Shown here in pieces: positions 36,329-44,146 of a stretch of 64,000 nt of DNA (position 1 is the first letter of the stretch; each line of letters begins with the position of its first letter). The notes under the pieces were generated by a model that was given only the letters and a program-made list of their open reading frames with translations, searched no databases and was not told the origin of the DNA. The stretch comes from Georgenia wutianyii (GTDB lineage: Bacteria; Actinomycetota; Actinomycetes; Actinomycetales; Actinomycetaceae): assembly GCF_006349365.1 (NCBI RefSeq), contig NZ_CP040899.1, positions 2,666,001 through 2,730,000 on the forward strand, read 5' to 3'. The translations under genes and the position numbers were made by a program.

Positions 36329-36522
36329 CCGCCGACGCTGAGCACCCGCTGGATCGCCGTGTTGAACACGTTGACCAGGGCCGGGCCGGCGATCAGCCAG
36401 ATGGCGACGACGAGGCCCGCCGTCATCAGCGTGACGAGCACCCAGCCGGGGACGTCGCCGCGTTCCTCGGCGACCAGCCGCCGGCGCAGCGCTGCCAGGT
36501 ACGTACTGAGGTACAGCCGCAT
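36325..36522 (-). CDS. Small Flp-like pilin/TadE-associated peptide
   Basis: The 65-aa product has a leader with RRRLVAEERGDVPG followed by one hydrophobic helix (WVLVTLMTAGLVVAIWLIAG), the layout of short Flp pilins and related peptides in actinobacterial Tad loci. AAGGAG lies 7 bases before the ATG. It is the likely structural subunit or a minor pilin; the processing site around RGDVPG is unusual, as classical Flp pilins are cut at a G/xxxxEY-type site. Confidence 0.72.
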   Translation of the reverse strand: MRLYLSTYLAALRRRLVAEERGDVPGWVLVTLMTAGLVVAIWLIAGPALVNVFNTAIQRVLSVGG

Positions 36523-36567
36523 GTCGTGCTCCTTCGGTTGGGCGGGCGGTGTCGGGCCGGTGCGTGC

Positions 36568-37500
36568 TCACAGGCCCACCTGCAGCAGCACGAGCCCTGG
36601 GAAGAGGGCGAAGAGGACGGTCACCGGCAGCACGAGGAAGACGACGGGGATCATCATCGCGATCTCCTTCTTCCCGCCGGTCTCCATGAGCTCGCGTCGC
36701 GCGGCCTCGCGCGCGTCCTGGGCCTGGGCGCGCAGCACCTCGGCGAGCGGGGTGCCGCGGTCGACGGCGACGGCGATCCCCTCGGCGAACCGGGCGACCG
36801 CCGCCTTCGACACCCTGGCCGACAGCCGTTCCAGCGCCTGGGCGAGCGGCTGTCCGGCGCGCGCCTCGGCGAGGGTGACCTCGAGCTGGCGGCTCAGCGC
36901 GCCGCGGGTGGTGCGCGCGACCCGTTCGAGCGCCGCCATCGGGCCTTCGCCGGCGCTCACGGCGAGCGCGAGCAGCTCGGCGACCGCAGGGAGCTCGTCG
37001 AGCATCGCGCGCTGGTTCCGCTCGGCAGCACGCGTGAGCCAGCGGTCCCGGGCGACGGCGCCGAGGACGGCAGCGACGACGACGGCGGCCGTCCCGGCGA
37101 CGACGTTGAGCCCTCGGGCGACGCCCGCGAACGTCACGAGGACGAGCCCTCCGGCCAGCCCGAGCGCGGCCCACATGACCTGCTCGAGGCGGAACTGCTC
37201 GACGGTGAGCGTCGACCCCGCGAGCACGATCCGGCGCCGCACGCTGTGGGAGGTGCTGCCGAGGCGTTCGAGCAGCCGACCGGCGTCGGACATGACGGGC
37301 GCCAGCAGGCTCTCCAGCGTCGGGAACGGAGTGTGGGTGCGCGGCTCGGCGAGGAGTCCGGAGGTGGCGGGCCGCTCCCGCAGGTAGGGCGCGATCCTCT
37401 CCGGCAGGCGCGGGCGCATGGCGCGGACGCGCCAGTAGACGAGGACGAGCCCGAGGCCGCCGAGGAACCCCGCGAGACCACCCCACGCCGTCGGGCTCAT
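36568..37500 (-). CDS. tadC: Tad secretion membrane platform protein TadC
   Basis: The 310-aa protein has a T2SF/GspF domain (ELPAVAELLALAVSAGEGPMAAL and the following helices) and three to four membrane segments, including a C-terminal pair (MMIPVVFLVLPVTVLFALFP). With TadB it forms the inner-membrane base on which the CpaF ATPase acts. The ATG overlaps the tadB stop (ATGA). Confidence 0.88.
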   Translation of the reverse strand: MSPTAWGGLAGFLGGLGLVLVYWRVRAMRPRLPERIAPYLRERPATSGLLAEPRTHTPFPTLESLLAPVMSDAGRLLERLGSTSHSVRRRIVLAGSTLTVEQFRLEQVMWAALGLAGGLVLVTFAGVARGLNVVAGTAAVVVAAVLGAVARDRWLTRAAERNQRAMLDELPAVAELLALAVSAGEGPMAALERVARTTRGALSRQLEVTLAEARAGQPLAQALERLSARVSKAAVARFAEGIAVAVDRGTPLAEVLRAQAQDAREAARRELMETGGKKEIAMMIPVVFLVLPVTVLFALFPGLVLLQVGL

Positions 37501-38354
37501 CGCAGCACCCTCGTCTCCTCGGGCAGCCGGCCCAGGCGCACCATGAGCCAGTACGCCAGGCCGGAGACGACCGCTCCCGTCGCCAGCACGAAGACTCCGG
37601 CCGCAGAGTTGAAGGCGGTCGCGGCCTCGGGTCGGCCGCTGAGCAGGATGAGCACGGCCCACGGCGCGGCGGTGGCAAGGCGGGCGCCGTTGACCGTCCA
37701 GCTCTGCCGCGCCTCGAGCTCGCCGCGGGTGCGCAGGTCCTCGCGGAGCAGCTGGCCGAGCGTGCGGAGCAGCCGGACGAGGTCTGAGCCGCCGACCTCC
37801 CGCGTGATCCGCAGCGCCTCGATGATCCGGTCGGCGACGGGGTCAGCCAGCCGCGCCTTGAGCCGGTCGAGCGACTCGGCGAAGCGTCCGGTGACGCGGT
37901 AGTCCTCGCCGAACCGGCGGAACTCAGGACGCACCTCCGTCGGCCCGCGCTCGCCCAGGCTGGTGAGCGCCTCGGGGAGCGAGAGTCCCGCGCGGATCGC
38001 CGAGATGAGGTCGTCGACGACCTCGGGCCACACCGCGCGCAGCTCGACCTGCCGCCGTCGCGCCCGCGCCCGGACGAACCCGACCGGCACGATCGAGGCC
38101 ATCGCCCCGAAGCAGACCGCGATCGGCGGAGACCCGGTGAGCCCCAGGACGAGGAGGAGGACGAGGACGGCGAGCACGACGCACGCGGCGACGAGCCGCC
38201 CGGGGGTCACCGCCGGCGCCCCGGCCCGCACGAGCAGGTCCTGCGTCCGTTCCCTCCAGCGCGCGGGCCGCCGCTCGCGGACGGGCTGCGGCCAGCAGGA
38301 GAACCAGACCAGCAGCAGGCCTGCGCCGAGAAGCAGACCCGCCAGCGTGCCCAC
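37497..38354 (-). CDS. tadB: Tad secretion membrane platform protein TadB
   Basis: The 285-aa protein carries a T2SF domain (VWPEVVDDLISAIRAGLSLPEAL, then EALRITREVGGSDLVRLLRTL) between N- and C-terminal membrane helices. Its GTG start is 3 bp after the cpaF stop, and it overlaps tadC. The gene order cpaF-tadB-tadC is the standard Tad core. Confidence 0.9.
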   Translation of the reverse strand: MGTLAGLLLGAGLLLVWFSCWPQPVRERRPARWRERTQDLLVRAGAPAVTPGRLVAACVVLAVLVLLLVLGLTGSPPIAVCFGAMASIVPVGFVRARARRRQVELRAVWPEVVDDLISAIRAGLSLPEALTSLGERGPTEVRPEFRRFGEDYRVTGRFAESLDRLKARLADPVADRIIEALRITREVGGSDLVRLLRTLGQLLREDLRTRGELEARQSWTVNGARLATAAPWAVLILLSGRPEAATAFNSAAGVFVLATGAVVSGLAYWLMVRLGRLPEETRVLR

Positions 38355-38357
38355 CGT

Positions 38358-39593
38358 CTACCTCCCGGTGTCCTGCGCGAGCAGCTGGGCGAGGTCGTAA
38401 CCGGCCCGCTCGAACCTCTCGGGGTCGGGCGGGAAGCCACCCGACCTCACGAGGGTCTCCCCGCGCTGCACGAAGATCTCTGCGGTCTCGACCATCCCCT
38501 CCTCCGAGCGGCCGGTGACGGCGACGATCTCCCGCACCCGCCGCCGTCCGTGCCGGTCGAGCTCGAGGTGGACGACGAGGTCGACGGCGGAGGCGACCGT
38601 CGGCACGACGAACGTGCTGGAGACGTTCTCCCCCGCGAGGAGGGGCAGCGTGCACATCTTGGTGACCGCCTCCCGCGCGGAGTTCGCGTGGACGGTGCAC
38701 ATGCCGGGGATCCCGGCGTTGAGGGCGATGAGCATGTCGAAGCTCTCCGCCTCGCGGACCTCGCCGATGATGATCCGGTCGGGGCGCATCCGCAGCGCCT
38801 CCTTGACGAGCCGGCGGAGCACGACCTCGCCCCGCCCCTCGAGGTTCGGCTGACGGCACTGCATGGCGACGACGTCGCGGTTCGCCAGCCGCAGCTCGAA
38901 GACCTCCTCGCACGTGATGATCCGCTCGTGGGGCGGGATGGCACCGGCGAGGGCGTTGACCATCGTGGTCTTGCCCGCCTGGGTCGCCCCGCTGACGAGG
39001 ATGTTCAGGCCGGAGACGACGGCGGCGTCGAGGAACGCAGCCGCCTGGGTGGTCAGTGACCCCAGCTCGACGAGGTCGCCCACGCGGGTGGCGCGGGCGA
39101 TGTACTTGCGGATGTTCACCGCCCAGAACCGGCGCGTGATGTCCGGGATGACGACGTGCACCCGCTCCCCCGTGGCCAGCGAGGCGTCGACGAACGGGGA
39201 GGACAGGTCGAGGCGCCGCCCGGAGATGCGCAGCATCCGCTCGACGAGATCGTGCACCTGAGCCTCGGTGAGGATCGTCGTCGTCAGCTCAGCCCTGCCG
39301 GCGCGCGCGATGAAGACCTTTCCCGGCTCGTTGATCCATACCTCCTCGATCGTCGGGTCGTCGAGGAAACGCTGGAGCGGCCCGAGCCCGGCGATCGCGT
39401 CGATCAGGTCCTTGGCCGTCTGCTCGCGGTCGGCGACGGGCGGCACGAGGCCGGCGACCGAACGGTCGTCGTAGTCGGCCATCGCGTCGGCGACGAGCGT
39501 GCGGATGCCGGCGACGTCGCGGGCAGGGTCGAGCCCGCGTCGGCGGACGAGCTCTCGGACCTCGTCCTCGAGCAGCGTCGTTGCGTGGTTCAT
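38358..39593 (-). CDS. cpaF: Tad pilus assembly ATPase CpaF/TadA
   Basis: The 411-aa secretion ATPase powers pilus assembly. It has the N-terminal domain LGPLQRFLDDPTIEEVWINEP, the Walker A SGATQAGKTT (201-210), the Asp/His boxes (ITCEEVFELRL, RPDRIIIGEVREAESFDML, MCTVHANS) and a Walker B-type GEVRE. It is the first gene of a minus-strand operon that reaches 32104. No tadZ/cpaE gene or prepilin peptidase lies next to it. A second, shortened copy of its 5' end occurs at 41135-41440, complete with the upstream region. Confidence 0.93.
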   Translation of the reverse strand: MNHATTLLEDEVRELVRRRGLDPARDVAGIRTLVADAMADYDDRSVAGLVPPVADREQTAKDLIDAIAGLGPLQRFLDDPTIEEVWINEPGKVFIARAGRAELTTTILTEAQVHDLVERMLRISGRRLDLSSPFVDASLATGERVHVVIPDITRRFWAVNIRKYIARATRVGDLVELGSLTTQAAAFLDAAVVSGLNILVSGATQAGKTTMVNALAGAIPPHERIITCEEVFELRLANRDVVAMQCRQPNLEGRGEVVLRRLVKEALRMRPDRIIIGEVREAESFDMLIALNAGIPGMCTVHANSAREAVTKMCTLPLLAGENVSSTFVVPTVASAVDLVVHLELDRHGRRRVREIVAVTGRSEEGMVETAEIFVQRGETLVRSGGFPPDPERFERAGYDLAQLLAQDTGR

Positions 39594-39635
39594 GCCGTTT
39601 CACACCCCCCCGTGGGCGGACCGGAATGGTGGTCA

Positions 39636-39696
39636 ACCTAGGGGCAAACCACCGCGCGTGTCAGCCGTTAGGGGTGAGGATGTGGACAACCGACGC
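39636..39696. repeat. Leader repeat, copy A, between cpaF and the immunity-like gene
   Basis: This 61-bp stretch starts ACCTAGG and contains GTCAGCCGTTAGGGGTGA and GTGGACAACCGACGC. Copies B (41483-41544) and C (42472-42519) share these blocks in the same order. In copies A and B the similarity continues leftward through the cpaF start codon; all three copies are read in the same direction. Its GGTGGT/ACCACC ends can pair in copy A. Confidence 0.85.
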
Positions 39697-39732
39697 CAAG
39701 ATGTCCCGTCCCCATGTTCGCTGCACGTCCTT

Positions 39733-40344
39733 ATGGAAGGTGCCGCAGCCGTGCGCGAGCCGCTGTACTACCTCTCCTCCAGGACGCCCACCGGGCAGTA
39801 CACCACGCCCGGCGAGGCACCGGGACTCTTCCACCTAGGCCAATCCCCGGGCACGTCGGTCGCCGCCCGACCTCATGGTCAGCTCGGCCATGGACAACCT
39901 CGTTTCGCCGGCGTTCGTCCAAGTCATGAGAGACCTGGGAGCGACCGGCTACCGGTCGAGCCGGTCCGGCTGTCGCTCCGGGACGAGGAGCTGCCGAGGT
40001 GGGGCCGGCTGATCGTCACCGGTTCGTCTCCGCGTTCGTGGTCGGGCTTCCGCGACGAGCACGTCCGCGAGAAGAGGTACGTCGACAACGGTCCGTGGTC
40101 CCCCGACCACGCCTGCTTCGACCCTGCGCCGGACGGGTGGGACGGCAGCGACGTCTTCCACCCGGCAGAGACCGCCTTCGTCGTGGTGACCGAGCGGGTC
40201 AAGGACGCCCTGGTCGCCGCACGCCTCAACGTCGAGATCGAGAGGGCTGGGCTCAAGCCGTTCCCGCTCACCTACGCCCTCGACGGCACAGAGGAAGCCT
40301 GGCGACGGCGGATGGCGCACCATGCCCGGGGACCTCGCGGGTGA
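39733..40344 (+). CDS. Immunity-type (Imm11/DUF1629-like) protein, probably frame-damaged
   Basis: An open frame of 203 aa runs from ATG 39733. Its C-terminal half (VEPVRLSLRDEELPRW to FVVVTERVKDALVAARLNVEIE) resembles Imm11-like proteins, which usually end with a V(V/S)xRV/FKxxL region. The middle (about residues 47-74) looks unlike protein in this frame, whereas frame 2 over 39866-39955 reads PDLMVSSAMDNLVSPAF and RDLGATGY, which fits the family between the two ends. I infer two compensating frameshifts. If so, the present protein has a scrambled middle, or the gene is decaying. The family assignment is made from memory of the motif and is weak. Confidence 0.45.
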   Translation: MEGAAAVREPLYYLSSRTPTGQYTTPGEAPGLFHLGQSPGTSVAARPHGQLGHGQPRFAGVRPSHERPGSDRLPVEPVRLSLRDEELPRWGRLIVTGSSPRSWSGFRDEHVREKRYVDNGPWSPDHACFDPAPDGWDGSDVFHPAETAFVVVTERVKDALVAARLNVEIERAGLKPFPLTYALDGTEEAWRRRMAHHARGPRG

Positions 40345-40389
40345 GCCCCGGTGCCCGGTGCTCCTCGGAGAGGAGGAACGGACGACGGT

Positions 40390-40530
40390 GTGAGGCCGTA
40401 CGTCGAGGCTCTTCGGAGTCTCGACCGCGTCCAGTGGGCACTGACGACCATCGTGGTGTCCGCTGCGAACACCGTGCTGGGTGCGGCCGGTGGCCCCAGC
40501 CGGCCGGCGAGGAGCGTGCCGGATCAGTGA
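40390..40530 (+). CDS. Possible small protein of unknown function
   Basis: A 46-codon frame from GTG 40390 encodes a peptide with the hydrophobic segment LTTIVVSAANTVLGAAGG. An AGGAGG-like run lies about 14 bases upstream, which is too far for an efficient site. The gap 40345-40586 holds nothing else I can recognise except a short hairpin (40568-40585) beside the lipoprotein stop. It may be chance or a remnant. Confidence 0.2.
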   Translation: MRPYVEALRSLDRVQWALTTIVVSAANTVLGAAGGPSRPARSVPDQ

Positions 40531-40586
40531 GGATCGAGAGCGCCGCACACCGTCATCGATGACCACTCCCGCCTGTCCATGCGGGT

Positions 40587-41138
40587 CTAGATGCCTTCTG
40601 CGAGATTAAAGGTGATCAGCCCGTTCGCCGCTTCACTCTCAGCTACCGCGTCGGTGGTAATCGATTCGACGATTGCCGTGTAGTAGCCGCCACCGGGCGG
40701 AACCCTGGTCTCGAAGTAGAACATGCACGCATCTTCGTTGCTATTGAGTCGGCGCTCGATCTGAGCGGTGCCAACGATGGCCCCTGAGGCATCTAGGACC
40801 TGCACTTGGGGCTCGTCCGTGAGCGGGTAGATGCGGTCGTGCAGGTTCTGCTGGGGGATGAGGGGCAAGCAGGTGCCGTCATCCAGGATCAGCGAGGTCT
40901 CAGGCGTGAGCACCAGCGCTCCCATCACCGTTATCTGGGCCTCGTATTCTGCCCGGGCGCTGGCCTGCTCCTCAGCCATGGAGTCGAGCAGTCCCTCGTG
41001 GTCGTCGGTCGCTTCCTCGGTGGCTGTCTGTTCGGTACTCGGTACTTCCTCCGGCGTCCCATCACTCTGCGATGAGCAGCCAGCGGTCAGAGTGATCGCC
41101 ACCGCCCCGAGTACCCCTAGGAGTCGATGCCGCGTCAT
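40587..41138 (-). CDS. Lipoprotein of unknown function
   Basis: The 183-aa protein has a type II signal (lipobox LTAGC), an acidic Thr/Glu-rich linker of about 30 residues, then a helical segment and a beta-rich domain. I recognise no family. The base composition is clearly less GC-rich than the flanking genes, suggesting recent acquisition. Its ATG overlaps the stop of the truncated cpaF copy (ATGA), so it may be translated from a transcript that starts at the duplicated cpaF promoter region. A short hairpin follows the stop. Confidence 0.7.
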   Translation of the reverse strand: MTRHRLLGVLGAVAITLTAGCSSQSDGTPEEVPSTEQTATEEATDDHEGLLDSMAEEQASARAEYEAQITVMGALVLTPETSLILDDGTCLPLIPQQNLHDRIYPLTDEPQVQVLDASGAIVGTAQIERRLNSNEDACMFYFETRVPPGGGYYTAIVESITTDAVAESEAANGLITFNLAEGI

Positions 41139-41440
41139 ATCGCCAAGTTTCCCATATTCGGCGGCAGGTGACGGGAACTTGCGATCTCGAACTCTGCCCT
41201 GCAGGCCCGCGCGATGAAGACCTTCCCTGGCTCGTTGATCCACACCTCCTCGATCGTCGGGTCGTCGAGGAAATGCTGGAACGGCCCGAGGCCAGCGATC
41301 GCGTCGAGGAGGTCCTTGGCCGTCTGCTCGCAGTCGGCGACGAGCGTGCGGATGCCCGCGACCTCGCGGGCAGGATCGAGCCAGCGTCGGCGGACAAACT
41401 CTCGGACCTCGTCCTCGAGCACCGTCGTTGCATGGTTCAT
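41135..41440 (-). pseudogene. Truncated duplicate of the cpaF 5' end
   Basis: The 101-aa frame matches CpaF residues 1-100 (MNHATTVLEDEVREF and FLDDPTIEEVWINEP), then diverges after IARACRAE. Relative to cpaF it lacks 57 bp that lie between two direct copies of GTCGGCGAC (plus-strand reading), a typical slippage deletion. No ATPase motif remains. The region upstream of the start is also duplicated. The frame is still open and its stop overlaps the next start, so it may act as a coupled leader for the lipoprotein gene. Confidence 0.9.
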
Positions 41441-41482
41441 GCCGTTTCACACCCCCCGTGGGCGGACCGGAGATGCTGGTCA

Positions 41483-41544
41483 ACCTAGGGGGCAAACCCC
41501 CACGCATGTCAGCCGTTGGGGGTGAAGATGTGGACAACCGACGC
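41483..41544. repeat. Leader repeat, copy B, beside the truncated cpaF copy
   Basis: ACCTAGG, CAGCCGTTGGGGGTGA and GTGGACAACCGACGC match copy A in order and spacing, and the similarity continues through the duplicated cpaF start. No immunity-type frame follows; sequence between 41545 and 41718 looks unrelated. Confidence 0.85.
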
Positions 41545-41718
41545 GGGGAGGCGTCTTCTAGCCGTGTTTCAGCCCAGCGGCAAGAGAAGGTCTCTAGCTG
41601 CGAGCCGGGGTTGGACGGCGCTCCGCGCAGGGATCCCCATGCGCCAGCACGCCGCGTGATCCTTCGGCACGGCGCGGTTCACGCTGACCACGGCGTGGTG
41701 CGAGCTAACGTTGGCGGC

Positions 41719-42303
41719 ATGGGAGTGTTTCGCAAGGATCCGCAGAAGCAAGCAGAGCGCCAGGCAGCCGCAGAGGCGAGCCGGGCAAGCAAGGCCGCGA
41801 AGATTCGAGCGGCTGCGCTGAAGTCCGAGGAGAGCGCACGGAAGAAGGCCCAGAAGAAGGGGATCGACGTCAGCGGAGCGGTGGCCGTAGGACACACTTT
41901 CGACGACTCGGCGGACCAGTTTCTAGTGGTTTTCGCCGACCGAGTCGAACTGATCAACCAAGGCAAGATCGGATCACTCTTGAGGGCCAACGCCGGGGCC
42001 GAGACGATCCCGACCTCGCGGATTTCGTCGGTCGAGTCTCGCAATAAGGGCATTTGGAGCGTCCTGGAGATCCATACCTCTGGGAACGTTGTCGAGTTCA
42101 AGGCCGATCACGCGTCGGGGCCGTACCTGCGTGAGGTCATCCTTGAGCAGGTGGGTGGCGGTTCCATCGTCCCCGCCAATACTGCACCTGGCGCTCCCGA
42201 TGCGGCTGACCAACTTAAGAAGCTGGCCGCCCTGCACAAGGACGGGATCCTTACCGACGAGGAGTTCAACACCAAGAAGGCTGAACTGCTCGACCGCATG
42301 TAG
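41719..42303 (+). CDS. SHOCT-domain protein with PH-like central domain
   Basis: The 194-aa protein has a lysine/alanine-rich, probably coiled N-terminus (residues 5-48), a beta-rich PH-like domain (about 55-145, with FADRVELINQGK and ISSVESRNKGIWSVLEIHTSG), and a C-terminal SHOCT motif (LKKLAALHKDGILTDEEFNTKKAELL). SHOCT ends are often found on otherwise unrelated proteins and may mediate oligomerisation. GC content is lower than average. Its ATG follows GGCGGC only; no strong ribosome site. The role is unknown. Confidence 0.8.
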   Translation: MGVFRKDPQKQAERQAAAEASRASKAAKIRAAALKSEESARKKAQKKGIDVSGAVAVGHTFDDSADQFLVVFADRVELINQGKIGSLLRANAGAETIPTSRISSVESRNKGIWSVLEIHTSGNVVEFKADHASGPYLREVILEQVGGGSIVPANTAPGAPDAADQLKKLAALHKDGILTDEEFNTKKAELLDRM

Positions 42304-42471
42304 GGGATCGTCGCGTCATCGATAAGCTAGCCCATCTTGGACACGTGCCGGACGACCCGGCTCGCGCGCAGCGATTGAGCGAAGGCGTCTTCCCCGTGAG
42401 GTCGCGCGAGGAGCAACCCACCGCAGCCCCGTGACCATCCCGGGCGAAACCAGAACCAGCATGGCTGGTAT

Positions 42472-42615
42472 ACCTAGGCACACCAGCCGTTCGGGGTGAG
42501 AATGCAGACAACCGATGCGAAAAGCGTCCTCCACTGCGTCCCTGTCCAGCCTCGCCAAAAGGTTCCACCTGCCATGGGTCGCCCTCTGTTCTTCCTAAAA
42601 CCGGCAACGGCGTGA
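42472..42615 (+). pseudogene. Leader repeat copy C with a remnant of an immunity-type gene
   Basis: Copy C of the leader (42472-42519) is followed at 42574 by ATG and a 13-codon frame (MGRPLFFLKPATA) that resembles the first codons of the immunity-like gene after copy A (REPLYYL), then a stop. About 124 bp after the ATG, PDLVIPDH (42698 onward) recalls the PDLMVSS segment of the copy A gene, in the same relative offset. The whole gap 42304-42730 holds no intact gene apart from this remnant and the DUF429 upstream region. Confidence 0.4.
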
Positions 42616-42730
42616 CACCGATAGCAGCACGCGCTGGGATTCGGCGCGACCGGCGAGCGCGGGCGGCAGAGCCACCGGTGACCGAGCCTTCGCCAGCCCC
42701 GACCTGGTCATCCCCGACCATGCCGCTGTC

Positions 42731-43414
42731 TTGACGCCGGCCCGCGTCCTCGGCGTCGACGCGTACCGGAAGGGCTGGGTCGCGCTCAGCTCCGACCTGC
42801 GCGGCTACGTCGCAGCCACGATCGCCGAGGTCGTCGCGGCAGCCGAGCGCGACGGACCGGTCGCCGTCGTCGCCATCGACATCCCCATCGGCCTGCCGAC
42901 CGGCGGCCCGCGCGAGGCCGACCGCCTCGCCCGCCGGCTCGTGGGTCGGCGCGCCTCCTCCGTCTTCTCCACCCCGGTGCGCGCTGCGGTCGAGGCCGCC
43001 ACCCATGCGGAGGCCACCGCCATCGCCGTCGCCGCCACCGGCAAGGGCATCTCCCAGCAGGCCTACGCCCTGAGCGGCAAGATCCTCGACGTCGACCAGT
43101 GGGTACGCACGGTCCCGATCCCCGTCCTCGAGGTCCACCCCGAGGTCTCCTTCGCCACCGCCGCCGGCGCCCCGCTCACCCACCCGAAGTCCACCTGGGC
43201 CGGCATCGAGGAACGCCGCGCGATCCTCGCCTCCCTCGGCATCGTCGTCCCCTCCGACCTCGGACCGGCGGGCGCCGCCGGGGTCGACGACGTGCTCGAC
43301 GCCGCCATCGCCTCCTGGACCGCCCACCGCTACCTCACCGGCGACGCCGTCTCCTACCCCGCCGTCCCCGAGGACTACGGCGACGGCGGCCCCCACGCGG
43401 CCATCTGGGCCTGA
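42731..43414 (+). CDS. DUF429-domain protein (predicted RNase H-fold nuclease)
   Basis: The 227-aa protein matches DUF429: VLGVDAYRKGWVAL at the start, AIDIPIGLPTGG with the acidic cluster, and EVHPEVSFATAAG further on. The conserved D, E and second D positions suggest a metal-dependent nuclease of the RNase H fold; activity is unproven for the family. The TTG at 42731 is the only suitable start near the family N-terminus. It lies directly after the decayed leader-repeat region. Confidence 0.85.
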   Translation: MTPARVLGVDAYRKGWVALSSDLRGYVAATIAEVVAAAERDGPVAVVAIDIPIGLPTGGPREADRLARRLVGRRASSVFSTPVRAAVEAATHAEATAIAVAATGKGISQQAYALSGKILDVDQWVRTVPIPVLEVHPEVSFATAAGAPLTHPKSTWAGIEERRAILASLGIVVPSDLGPAGAAGVDDVLDAAIASWTAHRYLTGDAVSYPAVPEDYGDGGPHAAIWA

Positions 43415-43451
43415 CCGGGTCCCACCTCCACGGCACGCCCACCGCCCGGCA

Positions 43452-44114
43452 TCACTCCTCCCCGTCGAGGACCCCGCCGTCGAGCAGCCAGTGGTACCGC
43501 AGCCGCAGTGCCCGCTCAGTGCTCGCCACCACCGCCGCCACCGAGAGCGCGATGTTCCACCCGGCGGGCAGGTGGATCGGGGAGACGAAGGACCCGAAGC
43601 GCTCGGCCACCGGCGGGAACTGCGTGATCTCCTGGGCGATCTGCGGCGTCCCGAGGACGAGCGCGACGAGCAGCACGAGCATGGACACGCCCCCGATGAG
43701 ACGGCTCAGCCCGGGCCGGGTGCGGTCGAGCCGCGCACGCCGGCCCTCGGCCGACCCCGGGTCTGGCGCGAGCTGGTGCTCGGCGCCGTCGAAGCCGACG
43801 AAGTGCGCGCGCCGCAGTCCGAAGCTGCTCGCCGCCACCTGGATGACGCCGCCCGGCACCGGGAACACGGCCGGCAGCGGCGACACCGCCTCGTGCAGAC
43901 CGTCCCGGTAGAGCCGCGCGCGGACCTCGCCGTCGTCGGAGTCGCCCCCGAGCCGCACGTCCACCGACCATGTGGCGGACCGGCCGTCGTCCTCGGTCAG
44001 CGGGATGTGCAGCAGTGCGCGGGAGAAGGGCTGCCACCACCGGTAGCGCGGGAGCGGGTGCCCGTCGCCCGGTCCGATCCGGCGGTTCCTGCGGCTCTCG
44101 GGGTCGCGGTGCAC
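43452..44114 (-). CDS. Hypothetical two-TM membrane protein
   Basis: This 220-aa protein starts at a GTG. The first 125 residues form a soluble, charged, probably beta-rich domain, followed by an amphipathic linker and two membrane helices (about 138-155 and 185-203). I recognise no family. It ends 37 bp from the convergent DUF429 gene and lies upstream of nothing obvious; recQ is 32 bp further on the same strand and upstream of it, so both may share a transcript. Confidence 0.6.
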   Translation of the reverse strand: MHRDPESRRNRRIGPGDGHPLPRYRWWQPFSRALLHIPLTEDDGRSATWSVDVRLGGDSDDGEVRARLYRDGLHEAVSPLPAVFPVPGGVIQVAASSFGLRRAHFVGFDGAEHQLAPDPGSAEGRRARLDRTRPGLSRLIGGVSMLVLLVALVLGTPQIAQEITQFPPVAERFGSFVSPIHLPAGWNIALSVAAVVASTERALRLRYHWLLDGGVLDGEE

Positions 44115-44146
44115 CCCGCCACCGTAACGGGCGGGCCGGGCAGGGG

